Source: Paramecium sonneborni (taxonomy: Eukaryota > Ciliophora > Oligohymenophorea > Peniculida > Parameciidae). From it: DNA of 64,000 nucleotides. The stretch spans positions 62,001-126,000 of the forward strand of contig CAJJDN010000109.1 of NCBI GenBank assembly GCA_905182985.1, written 5' to 3'. Position 1 is the first letter of the stretch; the number at the start of each line of letters is the position of its first letter. The notes beneath the pieces were generated by a model. It had not been told where the DNA came from. It ran no database searches and worked only from the letters and a program-made list of their open reading frames with translations. This document shows, in pieces, positions 13,070 through 25,946 of the stretch. Position numbers and translations under genes: made by a program.

Positions 13070-14515
13070 ATGGAGCAAAATATTCCTCATTAATTGATTA
13101 TACGAAACAAAAATGGAGTTTATCTTACATCCATGTTAGCTAAATCAGATGAAGAAATGTAACTCCTTATTTAAGATGCAAATGCTTAACTAATCATATT
13201 GATAGATCACATTATTATATTCAATAAATAATCCATCAAACTTCATGATTATAAATAACTTCTCAAAGAAATTTAATTTACAAACTTGTAGAATATTCAT
13301 CTTACTGAATCTAAATAAAATCTTCTCATAATTGAGAAAATAGATTAGCAATAATTTTAATTGCAAGTCTTTAAATTTCCATCATTAGAACAAAAAGCAA
13401 TTAATTTCAATTTTAAAACTTTTAAAAGAGAAACCTGGCCTATCTTAAAGTTTTCATCTGATGATCAATACTATTTTATTATCCTAAATTAAAAATTACA
13501 TTGTTATGATGATAATAAATGTATCTATTAAACTGATATTGGAAATTGTGAGTATTTTAGTGTATAACCTAATACAGCAAAACCTTTAGTTGTTTGTTAT
13601 AGTTTGATGGATTTCAATATCAAAGAATCCTTTTTAAAAATAGTTGATATTAATGGCAAAGTCAAATATGAAAAAAAATTACATTAAACTAGTGATCTAG
13701 AAGTCATATGGTCACCAAATGGATAATCCTTATTAATTAATAAAGGATTTCATGAAGATAATACAAATAAAAGTTATTTTGGATAAAATTAAGTATTATT
13801 TTATGATTTTGCAAAAAATGCCCTCAGAGAATTACCAACCTATGAAGGACCCATTCATCATATATAGTGGTCACCTTCTTCTAAAGAATTTATTCTATTA
13901 TCAGGTTTCATGCCTTCTGGTGCTGTTATGTATGACAATACATGCAAACCACTATTTGAATTTGGTAAGGACCATAAGAATAAAATTATTTGGGGAAATG
14001 GTAGATTTGTAATGATTTGTGGATTTGGTAATTTAGATGGATCAATTCATGTTTGGGATGCTAAAACTCTTAAATAAGTTAGTACAAATAAATATAAATC
14101 AGCCAGTTTATGTAATTGGTCACCGTGTAGTCGATATTATATATGTGCAAAAGTAACACCTAGAATGAATGTAGACAATTAATATTCAGTTTTTGATTAT
14201 AATGGTAAAGAACTAATGAATAGAAAGTTTATGGAATTATATGATGTTTAATTTAGACCTTCAAATATAAAATTTGAAGAAAGACCTCCTACTCCTACTA
14301 AATAACCTCCATAAGAACCACCAAAAAAATAATTTGTTGCATTTGCTGACAACCCTCTTGCTTAATAAATGAGAGCTTTGAAAGCTGGAGAAGGCGCTAG
14401 AGTATTATAAGTTAATGAAACATTTGGTAAACAATAAAATAATAATTATCCTCCTGGATATGAACCTCCAAAAGAAAAGAAAAAAAGAGTAAGAAAACCA
14501 AAATAATAATAATGA
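13070..14515 (+). CDS. EIF2A: Eukaryotic translation initiation factor 2A (eIF2A), 481 aa
   Basis: Single exon from ATG 13070 to TGA 14513-14515. The sequence folds as repeated WD-like blades: EVIWSPNGQSLLI, HHIQWSPSSKEFILLSGFMP, KNKIIWGNGRFVMICGFGNL, DGSIHVWDAKTLKQV and ASLCNWSPCSRYYI. It ends in the Pro- and Lys-rich tail typical of eIF2A (PPGYEPPKEKKKRVRKPK). eIF2A is a cytosolic protein that can deliver initiator tRNA to the 40S subunit under special conditions. The length is slightly below the usual 520-590 aa. It converges with a small minus-strand gene whose possible 3' end comes within a few bases of this stop. Confidence 0.88.
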
Positions 14516-14661
14516 TAGATCATATAAATCTAAAATTATCTATTTTTTTGTTTTACTACTTACTCTTCATTCCATTAATATTAGAATAAATTAAATAAAC
14601 TAAATTAATTCTAAAATTTCTATGTGTTAGAGGAGGTTGTTTATAAAATTATTGTAAAATA

Positions 14662-14935
14662 TCATAATTATTTTGATATTATTTTCCTCTATTTTCTAAC
14701 ATATTAATAAGTATCTAAATAATTTTTAGGGATCCTTCTAAATTAATTTGTTAATGAAATAAACAATAACTTAAGATAGTATTGATTTCTTTACAGATAC
14801 TTATTTATTGATAAGATCGTAAATCATATTATCATCAATTGAATTGTATTCATTCATTTTCTAATTATATTCTTGAGTCGATCTTCTAAACATTCAGTTA
14901 TTATATAAACACTTATTTAATTGATTAGGTCTCAT
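14662..14935 (-). CDS. Small uncharacterised protein, ~71 aa, gene model ambiguous
   Basis: Starts at the ATG complementary to 14933-14935 (MRPNQLNK). A 27 nt GTG...TAG intron, then a 31 nt intron ending AAG, give a frame finishing NYLDTYQYVRKQRKIISKQL at a TGA at 14662-14664. Downstream, another frame continues with protein-like sequence (INMLENRGKQYQNNYDIL ... QQFYKQPPLTHRNF) to a TGA at 14520-14522. The real gene may therefore be longer, or carry a frameshift. No family recognised. Confidence 0.35.
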
Positions 14936-15020
14936 TTTTATTTTGATTGGAAATCTATAAATATATATTAAAATAATAAAAATAGGAAATATTTATTTAT
15001 AAAAAAAGTAGAAATATTTA

Positions 15021-15526
15021 ATGTTTATAAACAAGACCATTTTAATAATCATTTTAATTTGCTTATTTATTATTGTACATTGTTACGCATTGACTCAAAG
15101 ATTATACCTATTATAAAGGATTTGTATGCAACACTTTAGAATAATGGGATTATTACTGTTAAAGTGCCTCACTCAATTCTTACATATATAAAGAATAAGC
15201 TTGGTACAATATGATACTCATATCTGAAAAGGCTAGGATCAGAAAAATAAATAAGTATGGTTTTTTATCTAGAAATACAAAAATTCCCATAATGATAATT
15301 ATTAGGGATTATATTAATGGCTATATTAAATAAGATTATTACCTAAGGGAATTGATAAAAGAGATGCTGAAATGGATAAAATGGTAATTTAGAATCCTTT
15401 AATAAATAGCAACCTGTAATAATAAAATAGAGTGCAGCAGGAATAAGCAATATTTTCATAATAATAAAAAATAAATATATATATATATTATATTATTATT
15501 ATTATTGTAAAAAAACGAATTAATGA
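15021..15526 (+). CDS. Small protein with N-terminal hydrophobic segment, ~141 aa
   Basis: ATG 15021 gives MFINKTILIIILICLFII, a signal-anchor-like start. Three introns keep the frame: 15075-15100 (26 nt, ends AAG), 15204-15231 (28 nt, ends AAG) and 15384-15409 (26 nt, ends TAG). The central part reads IIPIIKDLYATLQNNG and SILTYIKNKLGQDQ. The stop at 15524-15526 overlaps the ATG of the next gene by two bases. An alternative frame without the first intron (DHFNNHFNLLIYYCTLLRID) is also open but has no start codon, so the 5' end is uncertain. No family recognised. Confidence 0.4.
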
Positions 15527-16702
15527 TAGTTGTCTTATTTATTTCAACAGCATTAGCTATATAGATGAATGAACAAATTACACTTACAACAGAATCATAA
15601 ACAGCTGTAAAAGAATTTCTTCAATCTGGTCCATTAGGAAAGATGATGTTTGAATTTGCTTAATTAGAGATGCACGTAATAAGCATTATCAAAAATTAGA
15701 GGCTTCTGGTGCTGTAGATATCTTGATTGAAGTTCTTAAAGCTTTTGGTCGTCAATAAGAAGATAGATTAAATGAAGAAAACACCATTGTAATTATTATT
15801 ATTTAATTTAGTGGTAAAATAGACTTGGTGATCATAATGCACGTAGAATTCAATATGAATCACTCGTAACTGAAGGTGGATTAGCTATTAATAGAGATAG
15901 AAAAAAATTAACATAAGAATATGAACCTAGAAAAGAGGAACTTAATGATATTTTAATAACTTTGAAAACCAATATGGGTAAAAATGAAGTTGCTAAAAAG
16001 AATGCTGAAGCATTAAGAGCCGAATAAAATTCATAATTCTAATAATAAGCTAATGAAATTACTGAAGCTATTAAAGCTACTGATGATACTTTAGAATATA
16101 TTAAAAGATGCAGTTAAAATTCATTTATTGAAGTTGAATAAATTAATGATCATCTTCTATTCCTTTAAAAGAAATCATCCAAATCTACAGATTATGTTGG
16201 ATCTATTATTTAAGCATTAATGTAAATTACTGAAAAATAAAACTTTGCTGATAGAGAAGTTTAAAAACAATTAGTTGATCTATTGTAATCACTAAGAGGA
16301 TATTTTGTTGAAACTTTATAGGCAGCTTATAATGATGAAGATTAATAAAAATTATTACATTCAAATAGAATGACTCAATTAGAAAATGAAAAATAAGTAT
16401 TTGAAAAATAATACAGTGATGCCTATGCAGAAAGAGAATAAAGATCATGTAATTATTATAATTTCATTTTAGTATAAATTGAAGACACAAATAGATTATT
16501 AGACACAAGGGCTAAAGAATTACAAGGTTATTAAGATCGTTTAACTACTGAAAACAATAATTTTTCATAAAATCAAAAAATTCATGATGATTTAGTTGCT
16601 GCTATCAGTGGAGAAATTGGTTTTATTGAAAAAGCTTTAGATGTTTTAATGACTTAAGCTTTTTCTGATGAACTATAATCAGCTATTAATAAAGCTAAAT
16701 GA
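15523..16702 (+). CDS. Trichocyst-matrix-protein-like secreted protein, 368 aa
   Basis: Starts MIVVLFISTALAIQM, a short signal peptide, followed by QTAVKEFLQSGPLGKMMFEF and ASGAVDILIEVLKAFGRQQED. This order (conserved leader, G/A-G-[AP]-[VI]-[DE]-x-[IL] motif, then long acidic coiled coils) matches the trichocyst matrix protein family. Members of that family are secretory-granule core proteins. Introns at about 15790 (23 nt) and 16448 (24 nt) end TAG. The first, 15676-15701 (26 nt), must end GAG to keep the motif in frame. It lies downstream of eIF2A and the other matrix-like gene at 11703. The family is highly multigenic in Paramecium, so paralogues are expected elsewhere. Confidence 0.65.
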
Positions 16703-17016
16703 ATTATGTTCAAATCAAATATATTTATTATTAAATCATATTATATATATATCTTATTAAATTAAATTTAGTACAGATCAAATATTACATTTTATTAGTA
16801 TAATCTAATTATATTAAATTAACAATTAATATATTATTATTTAATAATTAAGATTTATTGAAATTCCAATTAAACTAAATATGTCAAAAAAAATAGAATC
16901 AATAAAATACTTTTCTCTATCTAAAGGATTATAAATAAATATATATTTTAAAAAAAATAATTAATATATTTTTAAATTATTATGAATTAAATAATTTTTA
17001 TACTATTTATTCAGAT
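16703..17016. other. Intergenic, no gene seen
   Basis: About 310 bp between two convergent stops, nearly all A/T with several oligo-A and oligo-T runs. It presumably contains both 3' UTRs. Confidence 0.5.
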
Positions 17017-18665
17017 TCATTAAAATTCTGTGTTACAAATTGGACATTTTTTATTCTGATTCAACCAATTTGTGATGCATTTTTAATGGAAAATATGATT
17101 TATATGACATTTTAATTATACAACTCGATTTGTAGCTGAATATTAAATCAATTATTGTAGACAAATTGTGCAATCTAATTTCTCATTTAGCTCTACTTGA
17201 AAAATAAAATTATCTTCTATAGTTGATAAAGGTGGAAGCTTTTATTAATTGGATCTATTATTTTCAATAAGAATAACTGGATTATTAATAGGAATAATAT
17301 TTATTTCTTATTATCTTTACACAAGTATAAGCATTTATTATTATTCTACAGTCTAAACTTATTATTCATAATTTTCTTATGGTTAATTTTCAAATTTCTA
17401 AATAACGTCTCCAAAATCCAATATTGGAAATATTAAGTATTTTATAATCATTAAACCAATCAATACTAATTATGCTATTGCACAATCATAAACGATAAAT
17501 ATATCATAATTTATTACTACATCAGTCATTTCCATTTAAATTTCAAACAACATAATACCGACTGCAGTAAAAATACATGACAATACTAAAAAAAGCTTAA
17601 ATAATAATCTTGTTGTGTTATTTCTTTATAATAAGGATTCTATCAAAATTTAATGATTGATGAACTATAAATCATCATGTTATTGACCATTATTTACTTA
17701 TAAATTTTAAATTATATTTTTACATGATGAAGTAGTTCTGAATATGATTAGGATGAATATTATCATAATTGCATGATAAAATAAATTCGAATAAATTAAA
17801 ATTTTTGAAGTTTCATTCTGAGTTTAAATTAGAATTATAACTAATGCTACAAATTTTCCGATAGAATTAAGTAAAAAAACCATACAAAATACTTTACTCC
17901 AAATTATTGTTTTTGTAATATCTATTGAATAGACTAACATTTACTTAAATTTTAATTATTATACTAATAAGAAGGCCATTAGCACTTTTTGACCAAAATT
18001 TCTAATTTCAAATAAACACCAGATATTTAATATCCTAATAATAAACCCAGCTATATTATGCATAATACTGATAGTGGAATTAGCATAGGTCCTTCAAACT
18101 TTGGTTTAACTGAATATTTGATGCAATCTTTATTATTGGAATTTATGTATTTCCTATTCTGTTATTTATCGTTGCAATCATAATAGTTCCTATCAATGAT
18201 ATTTAATATCAAGAATAACAAAGCAAATGAACAATATAATTGTATTAACTTACTCATAGTAAATTTAGATTGGTCAGTATATAGTAAGTAAAAATTGTGT
18301 GAAGATGAGTAAACCTATTTATTCATTTAAGATTCTTAAACTACTCTATACCATCTATCTTAAGCTTCTGATATTTGCAATTTTACGTACACCGTACATC
18401 CAAAAAGAGCTGATTATATTAGGATTATTAAAATGCATAGAATAATCACTTATTCTTATTCTTAATTTTTTAAAATAGCTACTATAGTAACAGAGATAAT
18501 CACTAAAATGTAAAGCATGAAGAGATAGAGTAGGAGAGCAACTTTACCAAAACTTAAAGGCTGCTAGGCTACTTAATTTTTTGTTGAAACCTCTTGATTG
18601 CTAAATTACCTTGTTAATTATTAAAAGTACTTAATTTACTATCGAGGTCTTTCAATGCTTCTCAT
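17017..18665 (-). CDS. Multi-pass membrane RING-finger protein (probable E3 ubiquitin ligase), 541 aa
   Basis: Frame from ATG at 18663-18665 with one 23 nt intron. After a ~40-residue polar N-terminus come several hydrophobic spans, for example VALLLYLFMLYILVIISV, VIILCILIILIQSALFG, LIQLYCSFALLFLILNII, MLIPLSVLCIIQLGLLLGY and LLFKLFLVLSCIFTAVGIML. At the extreme C-terminus is a RING-H2-type finger: CTICLQQ ... CHINHIFHQKCITNWL ... CPIC. RING fingers of this kind recruit E2 enzymes, and the topology suggests an endomembrane ligase with a cytosolic RING. The ATG at 18255-18257 lies in the same frame and could be an internal start. A 70-codon ORF on the opposite strand at 18306 is a shadow of this gene. 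Confidence 0.75.
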
Positions 18666-19097
18666 TAAATATCAGATAGAAAAATAATCAAAATTATATA
18701 TGTTAGTAAAAGCTAATAAACTAGATTTAATTTTTATTTTATTGTAAAAAATAAGCTTTCTAAATAAAAGAGCTTAAATTCTGAAAAAACTTAAACTGTA
18801 AGTTTTTTCTAATTTTTGTATTTATATCAAATAAATGAAGTGGTCTAATTATTAGATGATAAAATATTCATTTAAGATCTTAAGAATTAATAAAAATTTA
18901 TGATTATGATATCCTATTTTTTAAAAACAACTCAAAACCTTATAAAAAAACTATAAAATTAAAAAATTGTTGAATTCCATTTTGCAAATTAATATTTTAT
19001 TAAAAAATTGTAAATCTCACAATTCTTGTTATATAAATTCATAATTATAAATAACACTGATATAATAATTTGCTAACGTGATCTATTAACAAATATA
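18666..19097. other. Intergenic, AT-rich, contains a hairpin
   Basis: No open frame supports a gene. The notable element is the inverted repeat at 18783-18809, listed separately. The next gene starts at 19217. Confidence 0.5.
18783..18809. repeat. Perfect 11 bp inverted repeat, 5 nt loop
   Basis: GAAAAAACTTA, then the loop AACTG, then TAAGTTTTTTC. The arms are exactly complementary and end in six A or six T. It lies upstream of both the minus-strand RING gene and the WD-repeat gene. It could be a transcription-termination-like hairpin or chance in AT-rich DNA. Confidence 0.4.
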
Positions 19098-20413
19098 AAT
19101 AAGTTTATGTTATTTTAGTTTTTATAATATTTAGGTTTCAATTCTGTAATTACTTATGAAAACTTCTCAGTATTTTAGAAAAAATATTAATATTCATTTA
19201 TTGTTTATTTATATAAATGTTACAACAAGATAATACTAAAAAAAAGTTTTTTAAATTCTAAAGCACTTTTAAATTGCCAAATGAGACTTTAGAGATCTCA
19301 ATTAATTATAATGATACTATTTTAGCAATTTCAGATTTAAAAAACATTCAACTATATTAAATATTGGAGTTTTAGTTTATTTATCATAGTACTCTAGAAG
19401 GACATTAAGGAGGAATAACTACATTATTATTTAGCACACAAAGTAATACTTTATTTTCTGGAGGAAGAGATAAAATAATAATTATTTGGAAGGAAATTGA
19501 TAATCAATTTACTATTTTTCAATTAATTAAAGAAAACACAGATTGGATCTAATAAATAGCAGTATTTAGTAATGATTGCTATTTTATTTCAACTTCTGAT
19601 GATCATTCAATTAAATTATGGAGTTAATCAAATACTTAATAATGGTCTTGCATTCAAACTATTCAAAATGAAGAATGGGATCCTAGTTATGTTTCTTTTA
19701 ATAAATAGTAAAATTTAGTGGTTTGTGTTACTAAGTATAATTAATTTGCCATTTGGAATTTTCAAAAAGATATCTTAAAAAAAATACAAGCTGTAAATTT
19801 GGAAAATTTTAAATCTATTTAATAAATATTTTTTTCAGAAGAAAATTTGATTTTCATATTAACATTAATGCAAACAATAGAAATTTGGCAATAAAATAAT
19901 GAAAATTTCCTCTTTGAAAAAAAGTCATCATTTTTTTGTTAAAAATAGTAATATTTTATTCATTTTAATATAAATCTTTAATATTTAGCAGGTTTAGAAG
20001 CTGGATCTGCTATTCAAATTTATCATTTGGATTAGAATAAAGAATTGTAATAAATTTAAACAATTGATGGTAACTATTAAGCTTCAATAACTTCAAATTT
20101 AAATGGAGTTCATTTAATAATCATAAAGGATTATAATTGTTTAGAATCGTGGTAATTTTAAAACTGAATTAAATTAGTAAATAATCTTTTAATAAACAAA
20201 ATTTATATAAATGTTAAAAATAATATTTATCTACAATTGCAGCACATATAAATTAAGTATTATATTTCTTTCAAAAATAGTGGATTTCTTTTTTATATTT
20301 TATTTCTATCAAAGTTTTGAATAAAATTCAAAATATTTGATCAATTATTGTAATATAAATTCTTATTTACTTTTGTGATAATCTAAACTATTAATTCTTA
20401 CAAAATTAAAATT
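19098..20413. repeat. Copy 1 of exact 1,316 bp direct repeat
   Basis: Sequence from 19098 to 20413 recurs at 20415-21730 with a constant offset of 1,317 and no difference seen at the points compared. The two copies are separated by one N. The unit contains the whole WD-repeat gene. Confidence 0.9.
19217..20167 (+). CDS. WD40-repeat protein, 316 aa (copy 1)
   Basis: Intronless frame from ATG 19217 to TGA 20165-20167. It contains a WD40 pattern: GHQGGITTLLFSTQSNTLFS followed by GGRDKIIIIWKEI, then NTDWIQQIAVFSNDCYFIST with SDDHSIKLWSQ, and less regular blades to the C-terminus. At 316 aa it is close to a single seven-bladed propeller. Such proteins are scaffolds, and no catalytic role or partner is indicated. 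Ciliates have large families of small WD40 proteins of this type, several with an N-terminal extension that is absent here. The identical copy at 20534 is probably the same locus assembled twice. Confidence 0.8.
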
Positions 20414-20414
20414 N
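20414..20414. other. Single N: assembly join
   Basis: One ambiguous base exactly at the junction of the two 1,316 bp copies. The left flank ends with the sequence that also ends copy 2, and the right flank begins with the sequence that begins copy 1. This is the expected signature of two overlapping contigs joined end to end without merging. Confidence 0.85.
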
Positions 20415-21730
20415 AATAAGTTTATGTTATTTTAGTTTTTATAATATTTAGGTTTCAATTCTGTAATTACTTATGAAAACTTCTCAGTATTTTAGAAAAA
20501 ATATTAATATTCATTTATTGTTTATTTATATAAATGTTACAACAAGATAATACTAAAAAAAAGTTTTTTAAATTCTAAAGCACTTTTAAATTGCCAAATG
20601 AGACTTTAGAGATCTCAATTAATTATAATGATACTATTTTAGCAATTTCAGATTTAAAAAACATTCAACTATATTAAATATTGGAGTTTTAGTTTATTTA
20701 TCATAGTACTCTAGAAGGACATTAAGGAGGAATAACTACATTATTATTTAGCACACAAAGTAATACTTTATTTTCTGGAGGAAGAGATAAAATAATAATT
20801 ATTTGGAAGGAAATTGATAATCAATTTACTATTTTTCAATTAATTAAAGAAAACACAGATTGGATCTAATAAATAGCAGTATTTAGTAATGATTGCTATT
20901 TTATTTCAACTTCTGATGATCATTCAATTAAATTATGGAGTTAATCAAATACTTAATAATGGTCTTGCATTCAAACTATTCAAAATGAAGAATGGGATCC
21001 TAGTTATGTTTCTTTTAATAAATAGTAAAATTTAGTGGTTTGTGTTACTAAGTATAATTAATTTGCCATTTGGAATTTTCAAAAAGATATCTTAAAAAAA
21101 ATACAAGCTGTAAATTTGGAAAATTTTAAATCTATTTAATAAATATTTTTTTCAGAAGAAAATTTGATTTTCATATTAACATTAATGCAAACAATAGAAA
21201 TTTGGCAATAAAATAATGAAAATTTCCTCTTTGAAAAAAAGTCATCATTTTTTTGTTAAAAATAGTAATATTTTATTCATTTTAATATAAATCTTTAATA
21301 TTTAGCAGGTTTAGAAGCTGGATCTGCTATTCAAATTTATCATTTGGATTAGAATAAAGAATTGTAATAAATTTAAACAATTGATGGTAACTATTAAGCT
21401 TCAATAACTTCAAATTTAAATGGAGTTCATTTAATAATCATAAAGGATTATAATTGTTTAGAATCGTGGTAATTTTAAAACTGAATTAAATTAGTAAATA
21501 ATCTTTTAATAAACAAAATTTATATAAATGTTAAAAATAATATTTATCTACAATTGCAGCACATATAAATTAAGTATTATATTTCTTTCAAAAATAGTGG
21601 ATTTCTTTTTTATATTTTATTTCTATCAAAGTTTTGAATAAAATTCAAAATATTTGATCAATTATTGTAATATAAATTCTTATTTACTTTTGTGATAATC
21701 TAAACTATTAATTCTTACAAAATTAAAATT
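20415..21730. repeat. Copy 2 of exact 1,316 bp direct repeat
   Basis: Second copy of 19098-20413. Immediately after 21730 the sequence becomes unique. Confidence 0.9.
20534..21484 (+). CDS. WD40-repeat protein, 316 aa (copy 2, identical)
   Basis: Same frame, length and translation as the gene at 19217. No change was seen, including at third codon positions, which argues against an old tandem duplication and for an assembly artefact. If it is real it would be a very recent tandem gene duplication. Confidence 0.6.
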
Positions 21731-22004
21731 CTTCATTTTAGATTTTCTTAAATAGTCTTATATATTAAAAGAGCCATTATAAGAGTTCAATTTAAATTAT
21801 GTTTCTTAAAAATATTGTTATTATACTTTAAAAAAATTTTAATTAAAATAATTTCGGTATTCTTCAAAAGACGAAAACATTTGAAAAATAAAAATGTGAA
21901 TGAATTTTACTTAAAATAGAAATAAGAGAAAAATTGGTTTGATTATTAAATAAAGTTATACAAAGGAAATAAATAATTCAATTTTAAACTTTTTTATTAA
22001 ATTT
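21485..22004. other. Intergenic, no gene seen
   Basis: About 520 bp, the first 246 still inside the second repeat copy. Stops are frequent in all frames. Confidence 0.45.
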
Positions 22005-22264
22005 TCAAGCTTCTTTTTAATGAACTATCGATTTGGATTAATGTATTCTATTCTTCTAATATTTTTGGTGCAAAATAGGAAAAAGATTATAGAATGCCAT
22101 CTGACTAGTTGGTTTCAATTAATCAGAATTATTAGTATTTTCTTCAAACTTGAAAGCTGTTCATAAGCTTGAGATCCAACATTAAAATTATTCTCTAAAA
22201 TCTAAATAGGATGAAAATTTTTATTATCTTAATTAAACTCGTTAAACAAGTTTTTTATTGCCAT
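22005..22264 (-). CDS. Small uncharacterised protein, ~75 aa
   Basis: ATG at 22262-22264 opens MAIKNLFNEFNQDNKNFHPI. A frame change in the middle can be bridged by a 32 nt GTT...AAG intron. The frame then continues EENTNNSDQLKPTSQMAFYN and ends HQSKSIVHQKEA at a TGA at 22005-22007. The two halves have normal codon character, but the intron is unusual, so the gene may be frameshifted. No family recognised. Confidence 0.35.
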
Positions 22265-23121
22265 ATTTAAGGGATAAATAATTATTTAAAGTAAAACTTT
22301 TATTTCTTAAAATTTTTAAACCTATTTTACACCTTTTCTTTTTAATTTAAATAATTTAAATGATATTAATGTTAAAATAAAACTTTTTCAATAAGGTAGA
22401 TCCTGAAAATTGAATAAGTATTTATCAATATCACAAAATCATTTAATACATTTATCTAATATCTTAATGATTGAATAAATTTATTTATTTTAATAAATAT
22501 TTTTTTCATATAAAGAATATTTATCGATTAACCTTTACATATTGAAATAATAGCTTTGTTCATATATTTAAAAGGTATTTTCTTAATAGTTGAGTTTTGA
22601 AATATCTTAAATTAGTTAATTTTGAAATGATAGAAAAATAACACAATTTTTTCATTCTAATTATAGAATCTTTACAATAATAGAATTAATTATTTGAAAA
22701 TTTTTGTTATCTTAATGATTTTAGCAATTAAATAATTCTTAAGCTTTTCTTTTCATTGATTGAAAATTGTCAATAGCTTAGTAAAATATTTTTTAAAGAA
22801 TGCTTGCTTATCAAGTTCTTAAATTTATTGTTTACATTTTGCTTAGGATATTTTCATCATTTAAACAATCTTATAGATATTTATTGCAAGAACATTTTAA
22901 ATATGTTTCTGGTTTATCTGTATTGAAAAGTTGGAAAAAGCAATAATTTTTTATGATTATGATCTATGGTTTTTCATCTCATCTTTGTATAAATTAATCT
23001 TGATATTTTGATTGATTTAAAAAAAAAATTATAAAATATAAAAAACCATAGAGATATTTGCAATTTTTTATAGAGATTATAAAATTTTTGAGAAAAAACA
23101 AAGATAATATATTTTTATAAA
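22265..23121. other. Long intergenic stretch, no gene seen
   Basis: About 860 bp with dense TGA on both strands. A few short protein-like stretches (around 22,850-22,960) cannot be joined into a gene. It is long for this genome, where gaps are usually under 200 bp. Confidence 0.4.
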
Positions 23122-24407
23122 ATGAATGATCAAAATGATTATTTGAAAGACATTCACGCAAATTTAAAAAGTATCAAATGTATTTAGGGATCAAACATCT
23201 TCTATAAATATTAGATAAAAGAATTGTTAGGTAACGGGTAAAATAGAGTATACCTTGGATATGATAATTTTGGGAGATAAGTGGCTATAAAAGAAGTAAC
23301 ATAAAATTTAATAGTTAGCATCATGATACAAATGCAATGAGAAAAGAAGTTTAATTATTGGAATAACTTAATCATCCAAATATAATCTAATATTTAGATT
23401 CATGCATTTTATTACATTCAAACAATTAATATCATAAAGAGTAGAATGGATATATATGTATGGAACTAGGTAAGCTTGATTTAGATACTTATAAAAAAAA
23501 AAAGTATCCTATAGGCAAAGAATTAATAGATTAGACATTAAGTGCATTAGCTTATTTATAGAGGAACAAAATTGCTCATTGTGATATTAAACCAGCAAAT
23601 ATTTTAGTTATGTAAACAGAACCTATAGTATATAAAATATGTGATGTTGCATCTAGCAAAAGTCAAGGATCTGAGTTTCTTTAGGCAGGGGTAATATGTT
23701 ATATAATTTAGACTTATAAATATATGTCTCCTGAAATGTTAAATAACAATGCCAAAAATTATATTTTGTCTGACGTTTTTTCTTTAGGATTATTATTTTT
23801 ATATGTATTTAGAGATTTTAGTATGCCTTGGATCGAAAGAAAGAATCTCACTGATTTAGAATTTATTGAATAATTAAGAGATAAAATAGATGAGAATGAT
23901 GATGATATTTAAAGACTTTTAAATTATATGATTTAATTGAATCCTTTAGATCGTTTAGATTTTATTTAACTCGAAGAATTTTGGCATCAATAAAAAAAAA
24001 AAGAGGAAAAATAAGAATTTAATTATACTTAGATTAGACAATTCAGAGCATAATCTAATTTCTTTTCTATTTAAGAGGATTAATATTATGCAACAGGAAA
24101 GTTTATTAAACAATCCTAAAATTCAAAGCTTAAAAGTTCAAGAAAATAATTACTTTAACCATTTTAAAGTATTTCACCATAAAAAAAAAGTTTATTATTG
24201 TAAAAGTCAAGTAACACCACTTTGAAATCAAAAAAATTTTAATAATAAATTTTACCTCTTGATAATTACTTTTAAAAGCTTCCAAAATCTCCTGAAAAAT
24301 CTAAAATGACTAGTCCTACAAAGACAATTTTTATGGGTAAAATTTAATTACCATAATTAAAAGAAGAAAGAACTAATTCTTTTAAAATAAGACCTATACA
24401 ATTTTGA
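23122..24407 (+). CDS. Protein kinase with altered DFG motif, 413 aa
   Basis: Frame from ATG 23122 with two introns (23 and 21 nt, both GTA...TAG). The kinase domain spans about residues 28-290: glycine loop LLGNGQNRVYLGYD, VAIKE with the catalytic lysine, NHPNIIQYLDS, then HCDIKPANIL as the catalytic loop. The usual DFG is replaced by CDVASS: Asp is kept but Gly is Ala. The activation segment reads TYKYMSPEML. The C-terminal ~110 residues are Ser/Lys/Gln-rich with TSPTKTIF-like patches, probably disordered and phosphorylated. Metal binding by the retained Asp could still allow activity. It cannot be placed in a named kinase subfamily. Confidence 0.75.
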
Positions 24408-24462
24408 TTAAGTATTTAACACTTTTATTTAGATTTTAAAATAAATAAAGGATTAAAAATGT

Positions 24463-25946
<1,484 letters not shown>

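Noticed and set aside
15255..15272. 18 nt GTA...TAG intron
   Set aside because: It is in frame, so keeping it as six codons is equally good; no evidence forces splicing.
18306..18518. Plus-strand ORF beginning MSKPIYSFKILKLLYTIYLK
   Set aside because: Lies antisense to the N-terminal half of the RING membrane protein, whose frame is continuous and ends in a clear RING finger.
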